64,000 bases of DNA from Streptomyces mashuensis. GTDB lineage: Bacteria; Actinomycetota; Actinomycetes; Streptomycetales; Streptomycetaceae. Position 1 is the stretch's first letter; every line of letters starts with the position of its first letter. Of this stretch, positions 40,554-47,936 are shown one piece after another. The DNA is taken from positions 1 to 64,000 of the forward strand of contig NZ_BNBD01000007.1 of assembly GCF_014654785.1 (NCBI RefSeq), written 5' to 3'. The notes beneath the pieces are model-generated. The model was not told where the DNA came from, did not search any database, and saw only the letters and a list, made by a program, of their open reading frames with translations. The translations under genes were made by a program, and so were the position numbers.

Positions 40554-41927
40554 ATGGAATTCACCGACATGCCGGGCCTGGGGGTCCGGCCGGGGCTGCT
40601 GACCGTCTGGCGCCCCGTCCCCGCCGACCCCGGCTCCCCCCGCTGGGCACCCGACGCGCGCCCCGCGTCGTACGTGCAGGAAGGGCACATCACCCACCGG
40701 CGGACGGCCGCTCCGGCCGGCCCCTCCTGGATCGGGACGGCCTTCGACCTGCCCGGCGCCCTGGACCCCGGGGCGTTGCGGGCCGCCCTGGCGGCGTGGA
40801 CCGACCGGCACGAATCGCTGCGCAGCCACCTCCGGCCGCACGGCACCGGACTGCGCCGGGCCACCCTGCCGCCGGGCGCGGTGACGTTCCGGGCGGCCGA
40901 GGAGGGCACGTACGCCAGTGGGGCGGCGCTCCGGCGGCGCATGGAGGCCGTGTTCGACCAGGAGGCGGACCCGGCGGCGTGGCCCTCGTACCTCTGCGCC
41001 ACCGTGTCCCGTCCCGCCTCCACCACGTTGTGCCTCGCCTTCGACCACTCCACCGTGGACGGCTACTCCCTCGCCCTCGCCGCGTACGAGGTCCGCCGGC
41101 TCTACGCGGCGGCGCGCCACGGCATCCGGGCGCGGCTCGCGGACGTCGGTGGCCACCCGGACTTCGCGGCGCTCGAGCGCCGGGCCGCCGACCGCGTGGG
41201 CGACGGCCACCGTACGGTGCTGAAGTGGCGGGAGTTCCTGCGGGCGACCGGCGGCGGCACGCCGGGCTTCCCCGTGCCGGTCGGCGCGGACGGTGCCGCG
41301 GGCCTTCCCCAGCGCAACGGCGCGGGCCGGCTGCTGGACGCGGCGCGCACGGCCGCGTTCGAGGCGGCCTGCCACCGGGCCGGCGTCTCGTTCTGCGCCG
41401 GGCTGCTGGCCTGCCTCGCCCTCGCCGCGGGCCCGGTGGGGGAGTTCGCCGCCCTGATGCCGTTCCACACGCGCCACGACGCCCGCTGGACCGGCTCGGT
41501 GGGCTGGTACGTCGGGGTGGCGCCGCTGCGGTTCGCGGTGCGTGCCGGCGACGGCTTCGCCCCGCTGGCCGCCCGCGCCCTGGCCGCGCTCAGGGAGGCC
41601 CGCCCGATGGCGGAGGTGCCGCTGGCCCGGGTCGCGGCGCTGCTCGGGGTGCCGGTGGAGCCGCGGTTCTTCGTGTCGTACATGGACCTGCGGACCGTCC
41701 CGGGCGCCCCGCGGTGGGCCGACTGGCGCGCCACCATGCTGCGCAGCAGCCACCGCCATCCCGACGAGGTCTACCTCTGGGTCAACCGCTCGCCGCACGG
41801 CACGTACGTGAGCTACCGCTACCCGGACACCGGGCGCGGCAGGGCGGCCGTGCCGCCGTACGTCGACGCGTTCCGCAGCACCCTGGCCGGCATCGGGGCC
41901 GGGGCCGGGCAGGCGGTGGCGGCCTGA
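40554..41927 (+). CDS. Stand-alone condensation-domain-like acyltransferase
   Basis: A 457-residue protein with the two-lobed chloramphenicol-acetyltransferase fold of NRPS condensation domains. LAFDHSTVDGYSL near residue 160 is the HHxxxDG motif with Asp replacing the first His; the second, catalytic His and DG are kept. ALAAWTDRHESLRSHL near residue 80 matches the early C-domain helix. VGWYVGVAPLRFAV (~320) matches the latch strand, and RSSHRHPDEVYLWVNRS (~410) the end. No adenylation or carrier domain. It could join an amine or alcohol to a carrier-bound acyl group, possibly for the NRPS region to the right. ATG has GAGGAG ~14 bases upstream. It converges on a secreted esterase gene. Confidence 0.7.
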   Translation: MEFTDMPGLGVRPGLLTVWRPVPADPGSPRWAPDARPASYVQEGHITHRRTAAPAGPSWIGTAFDLPGALDPGALRAALAAWTDRHESLRSHLRPHGTGLRRATLPPGAVTFRAAEEGTYASGAALRRRMEAVFDQEADPAAWPSYLCATVSRPASTTLCLAFDHSTVDGYSLALAAYEVRRLYAAARHGIRARLADVGGHPDFAALERRAADRVGDGHRTVLKWREFLRATGGGTPGFPVPVGADGAAGLPQRNGAGRLLDAARTAAFEAACHRAGVSFCAGLLACLALAAGPVGEFAALMPFHTRHDARWTGSVGWYVGVAPLRFAVRAGDGFAPLAARALAALREARPMAEVPLARVAALLGVPVEPRFFVSYMDLRTVPGAPRWADWRATMLRSSHRHPDEVYLWVNRSPHGTYVSYRYPDTGRGRAAVPPYVDAFRSTLAGIGAGAGQAVAA

Positions 41928-41940
41928 GCGGAAGGGCCGC

Positions 41941-41983
41941 GGCCCGCCCCGCGGCGCCCGGTGACGGGGCCGCGGGGCGGGCC
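41941..41983. terminator. Bidirectional hairpin between converging genes
   Basis: GGCCCGCCCCGCGGC, 13-base loop, GCCGCGGGGCGGGCC: perfect 15-bp stem in the 81-base gap between the condensation-domain gene and the esterase gene. Confidence 0.75.
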
Positions 41984-42008
41984 GGCGGGCGGCCGGGCCG
42001 CCGGACGG

Positions 42009-42767
42009 TCAGTTGTCGACCCAGACGATCCCGTCGGCGGGCTCCTGGCCGATGGTCTTCGTCATGACGTTGCCGTCCTGCCAGTACTTCGGGTGCTGCT
42101 GGAAGAACCCTACGAGCGACCCCAGGGAGGTCGCGTCGCACACCCCGTCGGTGCGGATGCAGAACCGCTGCACCTTCACGCCGCCGTCGAACGCCGCCGG
42201 GCCGGGCCCGGGCGAGGTGAACCCCAGTGCGCTCCAGCCCTTGGGCGTCCGGGCCCAGACGCCGGTGCCGGGCTGCATGGGGTCGGAGTACAGCTTGCCG
42301 TCGACCTGCGAGCGCGGGATGTCCGTGCCGCCACTGGCGATCGTCTGCAGCACCTGGTCGGCCACCTGCGCGCCCTGCGAGTACCCGACGATCGTGAACC
42401 GGGCGCCCGGGTCGCGGTGGTACGTGTCGACGGCGGCGGCCAGCAGGTTGCGGTAGCCCTCGCGCACGCTGGCGTCGAAGGCGGGCGCGCCCAGGTCCGG
42501 CACGTTGTTGCCGTTGAGCCAGGGCCCGGCGCTGGCCGGGTAGCAGACCGGCACCGGTATGCCGCCGTTGAGGTGCTTGTTGGCGAACGTGTACGTGCTC
42601 GTGCAGTCGGGGGCGGGCGCGGCGGAGCCCGTGCCCCCGACCTCCAGGTAGTAGTGACGCTGCTGGTCGGCGTGGGCCGCGGTGGGCGCGACGGCGGTGG
42701 CGGCCGTCATCGCCACCGCCGCGCCGGCGACACCGAGCGCCCGCTTCCATCGGTTGGCCAGGGTCAT
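42009..42767 (-). CDS. Secreted PE-PPE/cutinase-like serine esterase
   Basis: A 252-residue secreted protein. Signal peptide at residues 1-33 (RALGVAGAAVAMTAATAVAP, ending AHA). The alpha/beta-hydrolase nucleophile elbow FTIVGYSQGAQVADQVLQ lies near residue 125. Four cysteines (CTSTY, CYPAS, FCIRTDGVCD) could form two disulfides. An acidic residue and the His (QQHPKYWQDGN) near the C-terminus could complete the triad. The family hydrolyses lipid or polyester ester bonds outside the cell. Cluster membership is doubtful. Confidence 0.8.
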   Translation of the reverse strand: MTLANRWKRALGVAGAAVAMTAATAVAPTAAHADQQRHYYLEVGGTGSAAPAPDCTSTYTFANKHLNGGIPVPVCYPASAGPWLNGNNVPDLGAPAFDASVREGYRNLLAAAVDTYHRDPGARFTIVGYSQGAQVADQVLQTIASGGTDIPRSQVDGKLYSDPMQPGTGVWARTPKGWSALGFTSPGPGPAAFDGGVKVQRFCIRTDGVCDATSLGSLVGFFQQHPKYWQDGNVMTKTIGQEPADGIVWVDN

Positions 42768-42896
42768 CTTCTGCTTCTCCTCGACGAGTCCGGGGCAGTG
42801 CAGGGGTGCTGCCTGCCGTGCTCGCCGGGGACGCTAGCCACGGCCGTTGACATTTCGATGAAACGTGCGGGGGCCGGTGTGACGTCGGAGGTGTGG

Positions 42897-43655
42897 TCAG
42901 GCGTCGCCGTCACCCGGTCGCAGGCGCTCGACGAGCGTCCAGAAGAGGAACAGGTTGGGCACACCGGACACGTCGCAGGCGAGCAGGGGGCCGGCGCCGC
43001 CGACGTGGACCTCCACGCGCCCGTTGCGGATCGCGGTCCGCTCGACCAGCTCCCACCGGGCGGCCGCCTTCCCGCAGACGATCTCCTCCGCGGACAGGCG
43101 GAAGTCCCCGAACGCGAGCCGCTCGCCGTCGCGCAGGGCGGCCAGGGCGCGCGGCAGCCGGGCCTGGGCGACGGCCCGCTGGAGCTCCGGCCCCCACGCC
43201 GCCGTACCGCCGCCGCGCTCCGACGTGCTCCGCAGCACGATGCACTCCCCGCCGAGCGCCGTCAGCGTGTAGGCGGTGGTGAAGCGCGCCGGGTCGTCCC
43301 GGTGCCGGGTCACCTCCTGGAAGACGGCGGCGGACTCGTACCGGACGACGTGGATCCGGTCGTGGACCGTCACCGTCATGCCACGCTCGTACAGATCCAG
43401 CCGGGCCACCGTGCCCGCCGTCGCGGCGGGCCACCGGACGTACCGGGCACACCGGTCGTACCAGATGCGGCAGAGGTGCCAGGGGTACGCGAGCGCGCCG
43501 CCGGCGCCGCGGGACGGCGCGGTGCGTGCCGGGACCGTGCGCGCGGTCGCGGCGTACGTGGCGCGCCGCTTGCCGATGCGCGCCCGGCCTGCCGCCGCCG
43601 AGATGCGGGCCAGCAGGAGTTCCTCGCCGCCGGTGCGCGGCTCCGGCGCGGTCAT
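42897..43655 (-). CDS. Uncharacterised protein coupled to the SARP regulator
   Basis: A 252-residue protein whose ATG overlaps the SARP stop (ATGA). No signal peptide. The mid-part (LDLYERGMTVTVHDRIHVVR, LTALGGECIVLRSTSERG) looks like a PH-like or beta-sandwich domain with repeated strands of about ten residues. I do not recognise a family, and no catalytic motif is visible. The tight coupling suggests it works with, or modulates, the regulator. Confidence 0.65.
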   Translation of the reverse strand: MTAPEPRTGGEELLLARISAAAGRARIGKRRATYAATARTVPARTAPSRGAGGALAYPWHLCRIWYDRCARYVRWPAATAGTVARLDLYERGMTVTVHDRIHVVRYESAAVFQEVTRHRDDPARFTTAYTLTALGGECIVLRSTSERGGGTAAWGPELQRAVAQARLPRALAALRDGERLAFGDFRLSAEEIVCGKAAARWELVERTAIRNGRVEVHVGGAGPLLACDVSGVPNLFLFWTLVERLRPGDGDA

Positions 43656-44782
43656 GCCGCCGGTCCCGCGGAACGCAGGCCGGCCTCGTCGCCGCGCAGG
43701 ATCATCTGACGGGTCCGCAGCAGCAGCCGGCCCGGCGGCACCCCCAGTTCCTCGGCCAGGCGGCGGCGGGTGCGGCCGAACACGGCCAGCGCGTCGGCCT
43801 GCCGCCCGTCGCGGTACAGCGCGCGCATCAGCATCGCCGCGACCGGTTCGTTCAGGGGCTGCGCCGCGGCCAGGGCCGACAGTTCGGCGACCGCCTCGGC
43901 GTGTTCGCCCAGGCGCAGCCGCCAGTCGAGCTTCCGCTGCGCGAGCGTGATCCTCCGTTCGGCCAGCCGCAGCCGCTCCAGTTCGGCGGCCGGACCCGGC
44001 AGGCCCGCCAGGGGCTCCCCGCGGAACAGGTCCAGCGCGCGGGAGCAGGCGCGGACCGCCTCGGCCAGGTCCCCGGCCCGCTCCGCCGTGCCGGCCGTGG
44101 CGGCCAGGTCCTCCATGCGCGCCACGTCCACGGTGGCCGCCGCGGGGAGCAGACGGTAGCCGTACCGGTCGCGCTCGATCACCGCGCCCGCGCCGTCGGC
44201 CGTGCCCAGCGCCTTGCGCAGCCGGTAGATGTACACCGGGACGACCTTGGTGACCGGCGGTTCCATCCCCCAGACGCCGTCGAGCAGTTCCTGCTGGCTC
44301 ACCGTCCGTCCCGGGCGGAGCGCCAGGGCTGCCAGGACGGCCTGCTGGCGCAGGTGCCCCAGTTCCACGGGCCGGCCGTCGCACCACGCCTGCAGCGGTC
44401 CCAGGAGGGAGATCCGCAGCCGCGGGCCGGGCGCCCGGCGGGCCGCGGCCCGCGGCACGGGCCCCGTCCCCGGCCGGCGGGGGCCGCGGCCGGGGGCGAC
44501 CAGGCCGCAGTCGAACGCGTGGACGATGGCGGCGGAACGGTCGCGCAGCCCGAGCGCGGTGAGGATGCGGGCGAGGTGCCGGGCCACGGCGTCCTCGGGG
44601 ATGGCGAGGGCGGCGGCGATCTCCTCGTCCCGCAGGCCGCAGCCGACCGCGTAGAGCACTTCGCGCTCCTGGCGCCCGAGGGGCGCGGCGGCGGGTGCGG
44701 CGAACTGGGTGCGCGCGGCCGTGGCGGCCGGCGGGACGGTGGGGTGTGCGGTCGGTCGGCCGGTGGGTGCGGTCGTCGGCAT
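43652..44782 (-). CDS. LuxR-HTH plus SARP-type transcriptional activator
   Basis: A 376-residue regulator. Residues ~35-95 form a LuxR-type helix-turn-helix (LGRQEREVLYAVGCGLRDEE, followed by AAALAIPEDAVARHLARI). Residues ~125-215 form the OmpR-like DNA-binding domain of SARPs (LRISLLGPLQAWCDGRPVEL, and a VPVYIYRLRKALG recognition helix). Residues ~225-370 form the BTAD helical domain. The combination of two DNA-binding domains is unusual among short SARPs. I chose ATG at 44782 (MPTTAPTGRPT; GGAGAG upstream). It probably activates the neighbouring biosynthetic genes. Divergent from the NACHT gene across 161 bases. Confidence 0.8.
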   Translation of the reverse strand: MPTTAPTGRPTAHPTVPPAATAARTQFAAPAAAPLGRQEREVLYAVGCGLRDEEIAAALAIPEDAVARHLARILTALGLRDRSAAIVHAFDCGLVAPGRGPRRPGTGPVPRAAARRAPGPRLRISLLGPLQAWCDGRPVELGHLRQQAVLAALALRPGRTVSQQELLDGVWGMEPPVTKVVPVYIYRLRKALGTADGAGAVIERDRYGYRLLPAAATVDVARMEDLAATAGTAERAGDLAEAVRACSRALDLFRGEPLAGLPGPAAELERLRLAERRITLAQRKLDWRLRLGEHAEAVAELSALAAAQPLNEPVAAMLMRALYRDGRQADALAVFGRTRRRLAEELGVPPGRLLLRTRQMILRGDEAGLRSAGPAA

Positions 44783-44943
44783 CGCGGCTCTCCGTGCTCC
44801 GGTGGGTCGGTCGGTGGACGCCGACGACGCTGGCCCCGGCGGGCCCGGCAGGACAGGCCACAGGACCGGCCGTATCCGGCCGGTGGCCGCGCTAGAGTCC
44901 CTCAGCTGGGGAAACGACACGTCCCGGGGGGAGACCGTGACCT

Positions 44944-47382
44944 GTGGCCAATGAGTTCAGCACGCTGCTGCGGCAGCTGCGGCGCGAGGCGGGGATGACC
45001 CAGGAGGACCTGGCGGAACACGCCGGGGTGGGGGTCCGCACCGTCCGCGGGCTGGAGACCGGCGAGCGCGCCGATCCCCGGGTGACGACGGTGCGCCGGC
45101 TCGCCGACGCCCTCGGGCTGACGCCGGAGGCGCGCGAGGAGCTGCTGGCGGCCGCCGTCCGCAGGACGGGGCCCGGCGGCCGGCCGGCCGGGACCGAGGC
45201 GGCGGAACGATCCTCTCCGGCAGGGGCAGCGGCAGTGGCGGCGGCTCCTGCGACAGCCCCCCTCGCCGCGCCGCCCGCCGCGCCACCGGACGAGGGCCCG
45301 CCGCTTCCGGAGCCGGAGGTTCCGGAACGGTCCGTTCCAGAACCTCCGGCTCCGGGCCTGCACGCCACCCTCGCCGACGTCGCCGAGCACCTCGCGCAGG
45401 CGGTGGCCGCCCGCTGGCAGCGCGAGGAGGAACAGCGGCAGGTCCACGACCCCTACCCCCTGCCGGTGCGCTGGCGGACCGGCCCGGAGGACCTCACCGA
45501 CCACTGGGCCAACATCCGCCGCCTGCCCGCCGGTGCGGAGCACGGCCCGCTCGACCTGGGCGGGCGGCTGAACGACGTGCTGGACGTCTACCGCCGCATA
45601 CCCTCCGGACGGCTGGTCGTCCTGGGCCGGCCCGGCTCCGGGAAGACGATCCTCGCCGTCCGCTTCGTCCTGGAGCACCTCAAGGCGAGGGGCCGCGCCG
45701 AGGCCGTACCGGTGATCTTCAGCATCGGCTCGTGGGACCCCACCGCCATCACGCTGCGGGACTGGCTCATCGCCCAGCTGAGGCGCGACCACCCCGGTCT
45801 CGCCGCCCCCGGCCCCGGCGGGACCAGCCTCGCCGCCGCCCTGGTCGAGACCGGACGGGTGCTGCCCGTCCTGGACGGCTTCGACGAGATCGCCGACGGC
45901 CTGCGCCGCCCCGCGCTCGAAGCGCTCAACGCCACCGTGCTGCCCCTGCTCCTGACGAGCCGTCCGGCCGAGTACGCCGCCGCCGTGGGGGAGACCGACG
46001 TGCTCACCTCCGCGGCCGCGGTGCAGCTGACCGACCTCACCCTGGACGACCTCGCCGACTACCTGCCGCGCACCACCCGCAAGGCCCGCCGCGGCAACGC
46101 CGCCGGGACGGCGTGGGACCCGGTCCTCACCGAGCTGCGGGAACGGCCGGACAGCAGGGCCGGCGCCAACCTCGCCCCCGTGCTGACCACCCCCCTCATG
46201 GTCACCCTCGCCCGCGCCGTCTACAGCGACACCTCCGGCCACGACCCGGCCGCGCTCCTGGACACCGAGCGCTTCGGCAGCCCCGGCGAGCTGGAGGAGC
46301 ACCTCCTCGACAACTTCACCGCCACCGTCTACCGGCCCCGCCCGGACCACCGCCCCGGCGGCCGGCCGCGCCCCGGCTTCGACCCCGACCGCAGCCGGCA
46401 CTGGCTCGGCTACCTCGCCCACCACCTCACCCGGCTCGACACCCCCAACCTGGAGTGGTGGCGCCTCGGTGCGGGGCTCGGCCGCGCCACGCGCACCCTG
46501 GTGACCGCGGTGGTGGTCGCCGTGGCCATCGGCGTGGTCGACGCCGCCGTCGGCACCCTCTTCGACCCCGTCGGCTACCAGCTCGCGGACGGACTGGTGG
46601 CCGGCCTCGTCGCCGGCATCATGTTCGGGATCACCTACTGGTTCCTCGTCGCGGCCCGGGGCACCGTGGTCGCGCCGACCGACGTACGCCTGAAGCTCTT
46701 CGGCCGCACCGGGCGGAGCAGGCGAAGAACCGGGCAGCGGTTCCTCGTCGGCATCCTGTGCGGCCTGGTCTTCGGGTTCGGCTACGGCTACGTGCGCGGC
46801 GTGCTCAACGGCCTCCTCATGCACGCCGGCCCGGCACTCGCGCTGCGCGCCGCCCTGCTGGACGCCCTCGTCTACGGACTGGTCTTCGCCCTGGCGACCG
46901 GTCCCACCTTCGGCCTCCTCGACGCCCTGGAGTCCCCCCTCGACATCCGGTCCGCCGTCAACCCGGTGAGCCTGCTGCGGACGAACTGCCGCACGGTCGT
47001 CACCCAGTTCTTCGTCTGGGCCCCCACCTTCGCCCTGCTGCTCGCCCTGGGCCCCTGGGCGCTGATCCAGCCGCTGTCACTCGTCCTGGGTCCCCTCGTC
47101 TGGAGCCCCACGGCCACCCTCAAGCTCGCCGTCATCAGTGGCCTCTGCGGCCCCCTCGGCTATGTGCTGGCCCTGACCGCCTGGGGCCAGTGGGTGGTCT
47201 TCGGCCGCATCTGGCTGCCGCTCACCGGCCGTCTGCCCCGGTCCCCCGTCGCGTTCCTGGAGGACGCCTACGAGCGCGGCGTCCTCCGCCAGTCGGGCGC
47301 GGTCTACCAGTTCCGCCACACCCGCCTCCAGCACCACCTCGCACGCGCGCACGAAGGGAGGCCCGCAGGGGGAGCGGCGTGA
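44944..47382 (+). CDS. HTH-NACHT-transmembrane STAND protein
   Basis: An 812-residue protein. An Xre-type HTH is at residues ~5-60 (LRREAGMTQEDLAEHAGVGV). After an Ala/Pro-rich linker, a NACHT ATPase domain begins near 225: VVLGRPGSGKTILAVRF (Walker A), VLPVLDGFDEIADGLRRP (Walker B with DGFDE, ~305) and LPLLLTSRPAEY (sensor). Residues ~515-775 hold about six hydrophobic membrane segments (VVVAVAIGVVDAAVG, VAGLVAGIMFGITYWF, FLVGILCGLVFGFGYGY and others). GTG start. It looks like a signalling or immunity ATPase tethered to the membrane; the ligand and output are unknown. Related HTH-NACHT-TM proteins are common in Streptomyces. Confidence 0.8.
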   Translation: MANEFSTLLRQLRREAGMTQEDLAEHAGVGVRTVRGLETGERADPRVTTVRRLADALGLTPEAREELLAAAVRRTGPGGRPAGTEAAERSSPAGAAAVAAAPATAPLAAPPAAPPDEGPPLPEPEVPERSVPEPPAPGLHATLADVAEHLAQAVAARWQREEEQRQVHDPYPLPVRWRTGPEDLTDHWANIRRLPAGAEHGPLDLGGRLNDVLDVYRRIPSGRLVVLGRPGSGKTILAVRFVLEHLKARGRAEAVPVIFSIGSWDPTAITLRDWLIAQLRRDHPGLAAPGPGGTSLAAALVETGRVLPVLDGFDEIADGLRRPALEALNATVLPLLLTSRPAEYAAAVGETDVLTSAAAVQLTDLTLDDLADYLPRTTRKARRGNAAGTAWDPVLTELRERPDSRAGANLAPVLTTPLMVTLARAVYSDTSGHDPAALLDTERFGSPGELEEHLLDNFTATVYRPRPDHRPGGRPRPGFDPDRSRHWLGYLAHHLTRLDTPNLEWWRLGAGLGRATRTLVTAVVVAVAIGVVDAAVGTLFDPVGYQLADGLVAGLVAGIMFGITYWFLVAARGTVVAPTDVRLKLFGRTGRSRRRTGQRFLVGILCGLVFGFGYGYVRGVLNGLLMHAGPALALRAALLDALVYGLVFALATGPTFGLLDALESPLDIRSAVNPVSLLRTNCRTVVTQFFVWAPTFALLLALGPWALIQPLSLVLGPLVWSPTATLKLAVISGLCGPLGYVLALTAWGQWVVFGRIWLPLTGRLPRSPVAFLEDAYERGVLRQSGAVYQFRHTRLQHHLARAHEGRPAGGAA

Positions 47383-47392
47383 AAGGAGCCGC

Positions 47393-47875
47393 TCAGTCCC
47401 CCGCCGGCGCCGGGGTGTCCGCCGCCCCGGCCGGGTGCTCGGGTTCGAGGACGAAGACGGGGATCACGCGGGAGGTCTTCTCCTGGTACTCGGCGTACGG
47501 CGGATACGCGGCGACCGCGCGCCGCCACCACCGGTCCCTCTCGTCCCCGGTGAGCTCACGGGCCACCATGGCCTCGCGCCGGGGGCCGTCCTGGAGGACC
47601 ACCCGCGGGTCGGCCTTGAGGTTGAAGTACCAGACCGGGTGGCGAGGGAAGCCGCCCTTCGAGGCCACCGCCGCGTACCGCCCCTCGTGCTCCACGCGCA
47701 TCAGCGGAACCTTGCGGACCCTGCCGCTCTTCGCACCGCGCATCGTGACGATCACGACCGGCAGGCCCGTGTCCCAGAGCGTGGTGCCCTGTGTGCCCCC
47801 CGAACTCTCGTACAGCTCGACCTGCTCGCGCACCCACTGCGCCGGACTCGGCCCGTACTCGCCCTCAAGAGGCAT
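47393..47875 (-). CDS. Deazaflavin (F420)-dependent nitroreductase-family protein
   Basis: A 160-residue protein beginning MPLEGEYGPSPAQWVREQVE, the usual N-terminus of the F420-dependent nitroreductase (DDN-like) family. MRGAKSGRVRKVPLMRVEH and GGFPRHPVWYFNLKADPRV are its F420-phosphate and ring contacts. It probably reduces a conjugated or quinone-type substrate with F420H2; the substrate is unknown. It converges on the NACHT gene (10 bases between stops) and lies 61 bases downstream of the NRPS stop. Confidence 0.85.
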   Translation of the reverse strand: MPLEGEYGPSPAQWVREQVELYESSGGTQGTTLWDTGLPVVIVTMRGAKSGRVRKVPLMRVEHEGRYAAVASKGGFPRHPVWYFNLKADPRVVLQDGPRREAMVARELTGDERDRWWRRAVAAYPPYAEYQEKTSRVIPVFVLEPEHPAGAADTPAPAGD

Positions 47876-47936
47876 CGCGTCCACCCACTCGCTCGGCTGA
47901 CCGTCAGGGGCATCCTTCCCCGGGAAGCGCCGAGTC

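Noticed and set aside
44508..44517. A single CAGTCGAAC StrR half-site within the SARP gene
   Set aside because: No matching GTTCGACTG arm lies 11 bases upstream, so it is not an operator by the pattern of the other four.
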